NCBI RefSeq assembly: GCF_028372415.1
Contig: NC_092872.1
Coordinates: 12,154,479-12,218,478, forward strand
Origin: Notamacropus eugenii
Taxonomy: Eukaryota > Chordata > Mammalia > Diprotodontia > Macropodidae
Reading direction: 5' to 3'
Length of the DNA stretch: 64,000 bases
In this document: positions 46,336 through 57,050 of the stretch, one piece after another
Layout: every line of letters starts with the position of its first letter
How positions within the stretch are numbered: the stretch's first letter is position 1
The notes under the pieces: generated by a model
Database searches by the model: none
What the model was told of the DNA's origin: nothing
What the model saw: the letters and a program-made list of their open reading frames with translations, nothing else
Program-made: the position numbers and the translations under genes

Positions 46336-48929
46336 GTGAGTGCTCCCTCTGGCCTCTCCCCCTAGAAGAAAACCCAGACTGACCTCATTCTTCTTTATCT
46401 TTCCCTTCAAAATCATCTCTAATGCCTTGATTGGAAATGGTCAGTCAGTTTTGAAGATCAAGGACTAGTTCCCATTTTACAGATGAGGAAAGTGAGACTC
46501 AGAGAGATGATGGGATTTTCCCCTGGTTCCCATAGAAAGCAGGTGTCCAAGGTTGGAACACAAGTGTTCCTGACTTCTTGTTCTGTGGCCTCCTCAGTCT
46601 TTCATGTCCATGTTCCCTCTTGGCCAATTGAGTTGAGGAGAGTTGAGGAGAGGAGTCATGATAAAGATCTTCACTTGGGATTGGTACCCATAGAGGTGAC
46701 CATTGGAACCAGGGGAATGAATGAAATTTCTGAGAGAGATTATAGAAAGAGAAGAAAGAGAAGAGAAGGTCAGTAGAGATTTGAAGGAGAAGCACAAAGA
46801 GAGGGCAGGAGGAAGAGCAGCAGCCAGTGTAGGAGGCTACAAAGGAAGGAAAGATGCAAGAGGAAGAAAGAAATCCTTGCAACACTGTGCTAAGATCTGC
46901 CCTGTTGGGCATCTCTACCCTGCAGATGAGGAAAGTGAGGTCGAGACCAGTGAAGTCACCTCCTCCAAGTCACACAAGAGGGGGCTCTCTACCCTCTTTC
47001 CAGGGCTCTGTCCACTCTTCCACTCCATAGGAAATGCTTGTTCCCATTGGCCCAATGCCTTGAAGACAATGGAGGTGATGATACTTTCTCAATTCAGGGC
47101 AGGACAAGGACCCTGGTCTTATATTCACTTCCCCCCACCAGTGCCATCCCATCTGTACTTAACTTGTCTTTTCAGCCTTCCCAAGAAGAAACCCAGAAGC
47201 TTCTGAGTTTTATCTTGAAGGAAACTGTGTGCCCAGTGACTGAGGAGCTCCTGCTGGACCAGTGTGACTTTAAGACAGATGGGGTGAGCAGTTTGTGGGG
47301 CAGGATGGGCCTGAGGACATACTGGAGAAGGGGTGTGGTGGGAGAGTTGTTATTAGAATCTGTATATCCTCTGAATGTATAGCCTTGCATCAATGCAGGG
47401 CTCTTGGATCTAGAATCTCAGTTTACCTTGAAACTCTTGGAGGGAGTTAGTATAGCAGTTATATTCCCACTTAACCCATGCAGAAGCCAAGGGTCCAAAG
47501 GAGAAGGTCTCCACAGAAGGACACAGCCTCCTGGTTCTGAACAAAACCAGAAATCAACTCCAGGTGCCCTCCATCCAAGCTTAAATACTCTCTCAGAGCA
47601 GCTAGAAGGTGCAGTAGATAGAGTATACTGTGCCTGGAGTCAGGAAGACCTGAGTTCCAGTGGGGCTTTAGACCCTTATTATCTGTGTGACCTTGGGCAA
47701 GTCATGTAACCTCTGTTTGCCTGAGTTTCCTCAATTATAAAATGGGAATAATGACAGCACCTACCTCCCAGGGTTGCAACAAGAATCCAATAAGGTCCTA
47801 TTTGCAAAGCATTAACACAGTGCCTGGCACCTGGTGAACACTTAATAAATGCTTATTTCCTCCCTTGCTGTGCTGCCCTGGAAGGGACTCAGTGTGGCAT
47901 TAGGAGAAAACAGCACTTTGGGCTCTCCCAGATCGTAATCCTCTGGGTTTCTGAAAAGATGAGCAAATTGGACTTTTCTCAATTTTTTCCTCCCTTCATT
48001 TCTTCCTTTTCTGTCTCTTTCTCCCTCCTTTTTTCTCTCCTTTGTTCCTCCTCCTCTTCCTTTGCCTCTTTCTCTCTGTATCTGTTTCTCTGTTTGTGCA
48101 TATGTCTCTCTCTCTCTCTCTTTTTCTCTCTCTCTTTCTCTCTCTCTTTCTGTCTCTCTCACTCTCTCATTGTGGTTACCCCCTACACAGCTGGTGAAAG
48201 AATGTCAAGGCTCAGTATCCAATGAACAGGGCATTGCTGCCATAATCCTCACCTGTGACTCAGTGGCCCCAGAGGTGAGCTTTCTCCCCTTCCCTCCTTC
48301 TCTGCCCTTCTCTCTCATATTTTATCCTTCAGGGTTGATCCTGTTAGCTATAACGGAGGAGTAGGGGGTAGGGAATAGAGGAACTGGTACAGGGAGATTC
48401 CATCCTGCCCTTCCTGCCCTGGCCCATTGCCCCCATCACCTGAGCAGGAGAGACACCTGAGGGAGGGCTGTCCACAACAGGGCAACCATGGAGCACACCC
48501 AGGGTGCTGTGGCCTTTCCAGGCCCTGTGGCCACCTTCCAAGGTTTGCATCTCAATTGGGTAGGCTTACCCTGAAGGAGAGTTTGCATTTTAACTTAAAT
48601 TAGAAAATACATCCTTCTACCACATCCTGTCTCTGTGTACTCTGGGAGTTTTAGACTGGAAGGGTGGGGTAAACCAGGAACTGAGCATGACCTTAGCTAG
48701 ATGTTCTTAGGTATGAGGACAGACTCCAGGCCTAGCACTAATTGTAAGGACCAGGATATTGTTAGCAACCCCTCACTCTCCAGTACTGTTGTCTGAGTTA
48801 AACCATCTCCTTTCTCTTCAGCCCCTTCGCTTCAAGAGAATACGTTGCCTAAAAAGAAGGACATGCAGCCCTTCTTCCTTTCTTCGAAAAGTCAGCATTC
48901 CCACTCTCGATCTGCGCAAGTTAATCTAG
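46150..48929 (+). CDS. Cathelicidin antimicrobial peptide precursor, complete
   Basis: Four exons (46150-46335, 47176-47283, 48191-48274, 48822-48929) join in phase 0 with GT/AG introns of 840, 907 and 547 nt and encode 161 residues. Residues 1 to about 23 are a signal peptide (MEHLRKLVLLAGVAALLPA start). Residues about 24-124 are the cathelin domain, starting at a typical YEKALSAGI. Its four cysteines at 81, 92, 103 and 120 show the 11-11-17 spacing of the family, with KETVCP and QCDFK motifs. Exon 4 encodes the peptide released by proteolysis. Cathelicidins are stored in neutrophil granules and kill microbes by membrane disruption. The four-exon layout, the 108-nt exon 2 and the exon 4 position of the peptide all fit. 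No lesion is seen. I cannot tell which marsupial paralogue it is, so no symbol is given. Confidence 0.95.
46336..47175 (+). other. Cathelicidin intron 1 with two MIR remnants
   Basis: 840 nt. Antisense MIR fragments lie at about 46440-46610 (cattttacagatgaggaaag) and 46905-47035 (cctgcagatgaggaaagtga). Open frames here (46499-46912 minus, 46721-47206 plus) are intronic artefacts. Confidence 0.8.
47176..47283 (+). CDS. Cathelicidin exon 2
   Basis: 36 codons, acceptor TTTTCAG, donor GTGAGC. It contains cathelin cysteines 1 and 2 (ETVCPV and DQCDFK), 11 residues apart. The 108-nt length equals the usual length of this exon. Confidence 0.95.
47284..48190 (+). other. Cathelicidin intron 2 with MIR and CT tract
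   Basis: 907 nt. A full MIR lies at 47600-47860 on the plus strand (gtgtgaccttgggcaagtca, then aaatgggaataatgacagca). A long pyrimidine tract with (TC)n fills 47975-48170. The acceptor is CTACACAG at 48183-48190. Confidence 0.85.
47600..47862 (+). mobile_element. MIR in cathelicidin intron 2
   Basis: Near full-length plus-strand MIR with head, CORE and 3' end (cagtgcctggcacctggtga). Confidence 0.85.
48191..48274 (+). CDS. Cathelicidin exon 3
   Basis: 28 codons, starting LVKECQGSVS and ending TCDSVAPE, donor GTGAGC. Cysteines 3 and 4 are 17 residues apart. It is slightly longer than the 72-nt exon common in the family. The VA pair at residues 123-124 is a plausible elastase site. Confidence 0.95.
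48822..48929 (+). CDS. Cathelicidin exon 4: mature antimicrobial peptide
   Basis: 35 codons and TAG at 48927-48929, after acceptor CTCTTCAG. It has 11 basic residues and one acidic, so about +10 net charge. It begins PLRFKRIRC. Two cysteines five residues apart (CLKRRTC) could form a small loop. The second half is less charged and contains SIPTLDLRKLI at the C-terminus. The sequence resembles no human, bovine or porcine cathelicidin peptide that I can recall. Confidence 0.92.
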   Translation, partial: PLRFKRIRCLKRRTCSPSSFLRKVSIPTLDLRKLI

Positions 48930-50109
48930 CTTATCTCCATGTTGTAGCATCTACATCTAGCAACCCCATGTTGTATCCTCAATACAACCAGCTTTTGCCT
49001 TCTCCCTGCCATTATTTACCTTATTTTCTATTTCCCTCTCCTAGAACAACCTATATATGAGTACTAGGGACTGGGCCACAACCAAAACCCCTCAGAAAGT
49101 GTCTTCCCAAGTTGAAAGGAAGGGGATTGTGTTTCTGGGAGTTTTATCATGACTTGTGATGAAAATGCGTTAGAGTAGCTATAGAGTTGTGTAGACATAC
49201 TGTTGTTTATGGACTGCTGAGTTGTGTGTTTCAGAGAAGCTTTTGTGATTGGCTGTGTATCTGGAGCTGGGAATGTCTTCCAAAAGACTTAGCCTCTGCC
49301 ATTTTTCTTCAGCCTCTCTCGGTTGAGCTAAGATATCTCACTCCCAGTGGAACAGCTCATTCAATCTGTGTATTGTCTGGTTTATTCTAACCTGGATCAC
49401 TGCTCTGATTTCTGTTTGTTATGTGATTGGATAAAAGAGTTTATTTGATATTCATTATTTATGATGGTCTTTGTATAACTAGAATTTGGTAGGAATGGAG
49501 TGAAGCCTTTGGAAAAAAGTTTGGGAGATTTCTTCCTCCCTAATGGGTAGCTTGAACCTAAGGAAAAAATATTACTCCAGCTTAGCATTATTTGGAGGGG
49601 CATGGGGACAGAACAAGTGTGACTCTAGGATAGCATTCCTCTCTAAAGACAGCAAAACCTCCAGCCTCATGGCCCTTTTGCCTTCCCTCCCCTTGGATGG
49701 GATCAAAGTCACTCTTTGAATGGTGGGCAAGATTTCAGAGACAGCTGTATTCAGACAACCCTTGTGGACATATACAAAATCTACAACAACCCCACACACA
49801 TAGACACATAAACATTACAAATGTACACATCCGTATATGTTTACCTGGAGATGCTACATATATGCATTCATATACTTTTATTGATTTACATGTAAAATAT
49901 GATGACTCTCATAGAAAGCAAACTTTTCTAAATGTAGACATTTCATTTGTGGCTCCTGTTGGGCTGACCTTTTTGCAGAGTTGGCTAGGACAGACAGGAA
50001 ACACACAGACTCCAAGTCAGTGCCAGCAGCTCCAAATGATGTCCTGAGACATCTTGGGTAGTCATGGGTTAGGGGAGACACAATCGTATAAAGCTATGCA
50101 GAGGCAATG
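48930..50109. other. Cathelicidin 3' flank, otherwise unassigned
   Basis: No canonical AATAAA was seen close to the stop. An AATACA variant lies near 48979. No second cathelicidin exon set or confident repeat is seen to 50109. Confidence 0.45.
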
Positions 50110-52045
50110 TGAAAAGAATATTGATCTGAAGATGGCAGGATAGATCAGAAATTCCAAGCTCCCCAGTTTTTCCCCACAAACAAGATAAAATAACACCTCA
50201 GGGTGAGCACAGAGCAGTTAAAAGAAGAGTTGGGGCATAACAGTGTTCCTCCTGGGACAGTGAGAGAAGATTCAATGGTCTGGTCCCTGTGAAGAGTAAA
50301 CACCTCCAGGCTAGTTTCTCTGAAATGGGAAGTGGCAAACCCTGGGTCCAGCTGGGTTGGGAGGTGGCCTCAACCTCAGCCACAGGAACTTTCACTTCCA
50401 GGACAGTGAGGAGAGTCAGGTGTCTGATCTGGGGAAGACTGAGGGAACCTCTGCTGATAAGGAATGCCAGACCCAGCTGTGCTACAGACACATGGCCCTG
50501 AGTGAGAAGGAACCAGCCACATTGCTGCCTAGTGAGTGCAGAAGCAGTGGGGCTGGATCCTGCTGGCTGTGGACACTTTCAGGAGGCTGGAGGTCTTGGT
50601 TTCTATTCCAAGCAGAGAGGAGAAGTGAAGGAGGATCTGAGACCAGAGGCACCATCCCCCATGTTCCAGGACTAGAGGAGATTACAAAAAATAAGCTGCT
50701 GTAATTTAAAAAACAATGGGCAGGAAAAAGAGAAAGATTGCAATCACAGAAAGTTACTATGGGAATTGGGAATACCATGGTTCATCTTCAGAGCAGGATA
50801 CTGAAAGAAGACTTGCAAGGTGTTGTTTTAAAAAGCAACAACCCAAACTTGAACATAATAGAAGATTTGACAAACAAGAGCCAAGACGACTAATTACAAG
50901 TAACTCAATAAGGACAGACTGCTTACCTTTTATCTGAGGTGATATCTAGGAGTGTTATTAGTAATTGGGTAGTTTGTAAGAAACGTTGGGGTAGTCCTGA
51001 GTATGATATGATTTTAAAAAGTAAAACCATTTAGGAACAGGTCTTATACAAATGAGATGCAAGAAGAAGAACTGACGCAGAAGAATTAGATGGGGGAGGA
51101 GGGCTGGTAGTTCTGGAAACCTACTCTCATTGGAAATGAGTTGAAGAGGAAACAATCTATATATAACTAGAAGAATATAAAAGTCCTTTAATTATAGAAA
51201 GAAATAAAAAGTTAAAGGGATAGGGAAGGGGGAGAGGATGAGAAGGATTTTTAGAGGGGAAAGTGCCAGAATAGGATAAAGGGTGCTATAGAAGTGTGTT
51301 TAGATTAATGGGAATGGAAGAATAAGGGAGGGATCCTTGGAGGGGGGCTAGGTTAAGCAATACAAGGGCAAGGTAGCAGGTAGAAGTGAAGTAAAGGAGT
51401 CAGGAGGGATAGGAAATAAGAGATACACACAAATGTATAATAAAGAGCAGGAGCAGAATTTGTCAGGGAAAAGGATCAGGGTGGTAATCATGAGCTTTGA
51501 CAAAGTAAAGGCTAAAATTGATTTAATTAAGAGAGAAAAATAGGGAAACAACACTATATATCAGCTGCATTCATCAATGTTGTTTTGGGCTTTTTAAAAT
51601 AAGTAGACTGTGTAATGCTGGAATATTGATATGATGTAGCAAATGATGAGTTGGTGGACTTGAAAAATATGGAAAGACTTGGACTTATGAAGGAAGAAAT
51701 TATCCACCCTCAGAGAAAGAGATGACAAGTAAGTGTAGTACAATCTTACATAGAGGTATATGAATGTGTATTTCTATGTGTAAGTATGATTATAGATATC
51801 TAAGTATGTATGTGTATGCAAGTTTATGTGTGTATTTATATTTATGTGTATATGTATATGCATGTACATGTGCATGTATGTATATATATGTATGTGTGTA
51901 TATATATGTAAATACATACATGTATATATAAATACATCAATGCTTACTTGTGGCATTCTTTGTGGGGTTGGAAGACTGAAGAAGACGGAAAAAAGAATAA
52001 AGTAAAAAATGCACAGCAGAGAACAAAAAAAACCATACAAGGAAG
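50110..52045 (+). mobile_element. Divergent L1-like, probably non-autonomous element
   Basis: It opens with an L1-type start (ctgaagatggcaggatagat). It contains a short ORF1-like N-terminus (MGRKKRKIAITESYYGN at 50716, compare MPRKGKRNKTIEGYFLGE). It has a purine-rich middle, a tail segment with cctcagagaaagagatgaca, a TATG/TG-rich microsatellite (51750-51945) and an A-rich end after gcacagcagagaacaaaaaa. No RT is seen. Confidence 0.5.
51750..51945. repeat. Degenerate (TATG)n/(TG)n microsatellite
   Basis: Alternating tatgtgta and tatatatg units, inside the element above. Confidence 0.85.
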
Positions 52046-52138
52046 CAAAGAAAAGATGGACAGCTCTGAACATTATGCATAGTGTATATTATACAGGCTT
52101 TCTTGGCACTGAAACTTATTGCTGCATATGTTGAAAGT

Positions 52139-53757
52139 CAATTCAGTCTATTCAGCTCTGATCTTTTCATCAAGAATGCTTGAAAGTCCTCTTTTTCATT
52201 GACTGTCCAATTTTTCCCCTGAAGTATTAAACTTAGTTTTTCTGGGTAGGTGATTCTTGGTTTTAATCCTAGCTCCTTTGACCTCTGGAATATCATATTC
52301 CAAACCCTCTCATCCCTTAATATAGAAGCTGTTAGATCTTGTGTTATCCTGATTGCATTTCCACAATACATGAATTGTTTCTTTCTGGATGCTTGCAATA
52401 TTTTCTCCTTTATCTGGGAGCTCTGAAATTTGGCTACAATATTCCTAGGAGTTTTCCTTTTGGGGTCTCTTTCCAGAGGTGATCAGTGGATTCTTTCAAC
52501 ATCCACTTTACCCTTTGGGTCTAGAATATCAGGGCAGTTTTCCTTGATATTTTCTTGAAAGATGATATCTAGGCTCTTTTTTTGATCACAGCTTTCAGGT
52601 AGTCCAATAATTTTAAAATTATCTCTCTTACATCCATTTTCCAGGTCAGTTGTTTTTCCAATGAGATATTTCACTTAGTCTATTTTTTCATTCCTTTGGT
52701 TTTGTTTTATAATTTCTTGATTTTTCATAAATTTATTAGTTTCTATCTAACTTCTAAAGAATTATTTTCTTCATTGACCTCTTGGACCTCCTTTTCCATC
52801 TGGCCAATTCTGCTTTTTTAAGGCATTCTTCTCCTCATTGGCTTTTTGGATCTCTTTTGCCATTTGGTTTAGTCTATTTTTTAAGGTGTTATTTTCTTCA
52901 GCATTTTTTGGTTCCCCTTTAGCAAACTGTTAACTCTTTTTTCATGATTTTCTTGCATCACTCTCATTTCTTTTCCTAATTTTTCCTCTACTTCTCTTAC
53001 TTGATTTTCAAAATCCTTTTTGAGCTCTTCCATGGCCTGAGAACAATTTGTATTTTTCTTGGAGGCTTTGGATGGAGGAGCTTTGACTTTGTTGTCTTTT
53101 TCTTTTTGTATATTTTGGTCTTCCTTATTACCTAAGTAAGATTCTACAATCTAATTCTTTTTCTGTTTTTTTCTTATTTCCTCAGCCAATTATTTGACTT
53201 TTGAGCTCTTTGTCAAGGTAGTTCTCTGCTTCCATTGGGGGTGGGAGAGTGTACTATCAGCCTCTTGATTCTCCCCACAATCTGTAGGCCTAGAGGTCCA
53301 GAAACAGTCACTGTTGCTGCCCCTGATGCTGCTATGGCTCCCATGGGTTCCTCCACCACTTCTGCTGCCCTAGGGCAGAGGCAGACTACTCTACTCTCTC
53401 ACAAAGGTTCAACAGGTTTTTTTTCCATTAACCTTCCAATTTGTCCTTGCTGTTTTGGGGTTGTGAAGTCTGGAAACCACCACAGGTGTCAGAGACTCAG
53501 TCCTCCCAAGGCCTGCTCAGGTTCGGTTTGTGCCAGCAGCCCACACTGGGTTGCACTCTGCTCCTACCCTGGGGCAATAGACCCTTCCCGTTGAATTTTC
53601 AGGCTGTCTTGGACTGGAAATTTGATTCACTCTGTAATTCTGTGGGTTCTGCAGCTCCAGAATTTGTCCAGAGTAGTTTTTACAGGTCTTTGGCTGAGTT
53701 TGAGGGGAGAACTCTAGCAAGTCCGAGGTTTTACTCTGCCATCTTGGCTCCACTCCC
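52139..53757 (-). mobile_element. L1/half-L1 5' UTR and ORF1, 3' truncated
   Basis: It starts at 53757 on the minus strand (ggagccaagatggcagagta) and has a 5' UTR to about 53200. ORF1 shows REVEEKLGKE-like coiled coil near 52990, CKRDNFKIIGLPESCDQ near 52610 and RITQDLTAS near 52340. It stops at 52139 near the ORF1 end, without ORF2 or 3' UTR. Confidence 0.8.
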
Positions 53758-53902
53758 TTATTGCTATATATTTTGAATGCTCTCTTACTGTGCACATGAC
53801 ATGACAATGCTTTTTTTCCTTTCTTATTTTGTATTTAAATTTACAATATTTCCTTTTTTCTTATTGTGTATTTAAATTTAAAATAAAATTTAAAAAAAAG
53901 AA
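53758..53902. repeat. AT-rich spacer with 23-bp direct repeat
   Basis: 53821-53843 and 53858-53880 are the same 23-mer with one mismatch. The spacer separates two L1-type 5' ends that point away from each other. Confidence 0.8.
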
Positions 53903-55411
53903 AAGGGGGGGCAGAGCCAAGATGGTGCAGTAGGAGCAGGGACCTGCTACAGATCTCCCCCCAAAACACTTCAAAAAACCTGTAAAAATGATTCTAAACA
54001 AATTCTAGTGCAGCAGAAATCACAAAATGACAGATTGAAGGAAATTTCCAGCCCAAGACAATCTGGAAGATCAGTGGGAAGGGTCTATCACACCAGACTG
54101 GGAGTGGAGTGCAGTTCACTGTGGGCCATGCCAGCATGGACTAAGTGGGAGCAGGAATCATAAATGGATGCTTTGGCTTCCTGACTTCTCAACCAACAAC
54201 TATTAAGACAGCTTCAAAGTTCACTGGCAAGAGTCTCTCACCTGGCTGAGAAGGGAGTGTGGTCTGGCCTCAGCCCTGGCCCCTGCCCCAGTTCCAAGTT
54301 GGCTGCAGCCAATGCTGAAGCAGAGGCTGCTTCTGGAGGCCTCCACTTGACAAACCTCAAAATTCAAGTAACTGGCTGGGAAAATGAGCAAATGGGGGAA
54401 AAGGAATCAGATTATAGATTCTTACTTTCTTGGTGAAGAGGTAGTTTCTTATCATATTAGTGATGAGGATGATCAAAACATACAGCCAAAAGATAACAAA
54501 GCCAAAGCTCCTGCATCCAAAGCCTCTAAGAAAAATTTGAATTGGTTTCAGGTCATGAAAGAGCTCAAAAAGTATTTTAAAAATCAAGTAAGAGAAGTAG
54601 AGTAAAAATTGGGAAGGGAAATGAGAGTCATGTAAGAAAATCATGAAAAAAGAGTCAAAAACTTGCTAAAGAAAACCCCCAAAATGCTGAAGAAAATAAC
54701 ACCTTTAAAATTAGACTAACCCAAATGGTGAAAGAGGTGCAAAAAGCCAATGAGGAAAAGAATGCCTTAAAAAGCCGAATGGGTTAAATGGTAAAAACAG
54801 GTCTAAAAGCTCACTGAAGAGAATAATTCTTTAAAAATTAGAATAGAGTAGATAGGAATTAATGACTTTATGAAAAATCAAGAAACAAAACTGAAAGAAT
54901 GAAAAGATAGAAGACAAAATGAAATATCTCATTAGAAAAGCAACTGATCTAGAAAATGAATCCAGTAGAGACAATTTTAAAATTATTGGACTATCTGAAA
55001 GCCATGATAAAAAAAAAAAAGAGCCTAGACATCATCTTTCAAGGAAAACTTCCCTGATATTCTAGAACTGGAGAGTAAAATAGAAAAAGGAAGAATCCAC
55101 CAATCACCTCCTGAAAGAGATCCCCAAAGGAAAACTCCTAGGAATATGGTAGCCAAATTCCAGAGTCCCCAGGTCAAGGAGAAAATATTGCAAGCAGCCA
55201 GAAAAAAACAATTCAACTATTGTGGAAAAGCAATCAGGATAACACAGGACTTAGCAGCTTCTTCACTAAGGGATCAAAGGGATTGGAATATGCTATTACA
55301 GAGGTCAAAGGAGTTAGGATTAAAACCAAAAATCACCTACCCAGCAAAACTGAATATAATACTTCAGGGGGGAAAATGGTCTTTCAATGAAATAGAGGAC
55401 TTCCAAGCATT
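53903..55411 (+). mobile_element. L1/half-L1 5' UTR and ORF1, interrupted
   Basis: Start gggcagagccaagatggtgc near 53909. ORF1 from 54384 (MSKWGKRNQIIDSYFLGEE) with stops and shifts. C-terminal RITQDLAAS near 55240 and KITYPAKLNIILQGG near 55330. It is cut at about 55411 by the minus-strand element, within the EDFQAF segment of ORF1. Confidence 0.85.
54384..55411 (+). pseudogene. ORF1p remnant, plus strand
   Basis: The N-terminal 73 codons are open to 54605, then decayed coiled coil. An open piece from 55146 gives the C-terminal domain (MVAKFQSPQVKEKILQAARKKQ). It is read into the inserted element after residue 85, so the predicted tail there is not ORF1. Confidence 0.8.
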
Positions 55412-57050
55412 CTTTTTTTTCTTAATTTTTAAAAATTTATTTATTTTAGTTTTCAACATTCATTTCCACAAGATTTTGAGTTCCAAATTTTCTCCTCATC
55501 TCTCCCCTCCCCCACCCCAAACACTGTGCATTCTGAATACCTCTTCCCCCAATATGCTCTCCCTTCTATCACACTCCTCCCTTCCCTTATTCCCATTTTC
55601 TCTCTTTTCTTGTAGGGCAAGATAGATTTCTGTACCCCATTATCTGTATTTCTTATTTCCCAGTTGCATGAAAAAACAGTTTTCAACATTCATTCCTAAA
55701 ACTTTGAGTTCCAACTTCTCTCCCTTCCTCCCTTCCCACGCAAACAGTTCAATATAGGCTATGCATGCATAGTTATGCAAAAGACTGCCATAATAGTCAC
55801 GTTGTGAAAGACTAACTATATTTCCCTCCGTTCTATCCTATCCCCATTTATTCTATTCTCTCTTTTGACTTTGTTCCTCCCCAAAAGTATTTACTTCTAA
55901 TTACTTCCTCCTCGCATTTGCCCTCCCTTCTATCATTTCTCCAACACCCCATTTATCCCCTTCTCCCCTACTTTCCTGTACTATAATAAAGATTTTCATA
56001 CCAAATTGACTGTGCATGTTATTCCCTCGTTAAGCCAAATGTGATGAGAGTAAGCTTCACTTTTTGCTCTCACCTCCCTCCTTTTCTCCTCCATTGGAAA
56101 AACTTTTTCTTGCCTCTTTTATGAGAGATAATTTGCCCCATTCCATTTCTCCCTTTCTCCTCTCAATATATTCCTCTCTCATCCCTTAATTTTATTCCTT
56201 TAGATATCATCCCTTCCTATTCAACTCACCCTGTGCCCTCTGTCTATATGTATATAATCCCTCCAACTACCCAAAGACTGAGAAAAGTCTCAAAAATTAC
56301 AAATACTATCTTTCCACGTAGGAATGTAAAATTCAACTTTAGAAAGTCCCTTATTTCTCTTTTCTGTTTACCTTTTCATGCTTCTCTTGATTCTTATGTT
56401 TGAAAGTCAAATTTTCTTTTCAGCTCTGGTCTTTCCATCAAGAATGCTTGAAAGTCCTCTATTTCATTGAATGACTATTTTTCCCCTGAAATATTTTACT
56501 CAGTTTTGCTGGGTAGGTAATTCTTGGTTTTCATCCTAGTTCCTTTGACTTCTGGAATATCATATTCCAAGCCCTCTGATTCCTTAATGTAGAAGCTGCT
56601 AGATCTTATATTATCCTGATTGTATTTCCATAATTCTTGAATTGTTTATTTCTGACTGTTTGCAATATTTTCTCTTTGACTTGGGAACTCTGGAATCTGA
56701 CTACAATATTCCTAGAAGTTTTTCTTTTTGGATCTCTTTCAGGAGATGACTGGTGGCTTCTTTCAATATTTATTTTACCCTCTGGTTCTAGAATATCAGG
56801 GTAGTTTTCCTTGATAATTTCGTGAAAGATGATGTCTAGGCTCTTTTTTGATCATGGCTTTCAGGTAGTCCCATTATTTTTAAATTGTCTCTTCTGGATC
56901 TATTTTCCAGGTCAGTTGTTTTTCCCATGAGATATTTCATATTGTCTTCAACTTTTTCATTCTTTTGGTTTTGTTTTGTAATTTCTTGGTTTCTCATAAA
57001 GTCATTAGCTTCCATCTGCTTCATTCTAATTTGTAAAGAGCTATTTTCTT
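55412..57050 (-). mobile_element. Half-L1, 3' UTR and ORF1 C-terminus (outer minus copy)
   Basis: Reverse complement of the 3' region of the half-L1 at 13303-16238 (tatttattttagttttcaac against its tail). Then ORF1 C-terminal, RRM (RRDNLKIMGLPESHDQKRA) and coiled coil up to 57050. There is no ORF2 between 3' UTR and ORF1, which supports the half-L1 call. It continues at 63573. Confidence 0.85.
57034..57050. repeat. Target-site duplication of inner minus L1
   Basis: TAAAGAGCTATTTTCTT, repeated perfectly at 63573-63589. The half-L1 ORF1 is continuous across the two copies. Confidence 0.95.

Noticed and set aside
46499..47206. Open frames of 137 (minus) and 161 (plus) codons near the cathelicidin
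   Set aside because: They fall in intron 1, cross MIR remnants, and the plus frame runs through the true exon 2 acceptor. The spliced cathelicidin explains the region.
47842..48225. Low-complexity open frames rich in Ser/Leu or Arg/Glu
   Set aside because: They are translations of the (TC)n tract in intron 2.
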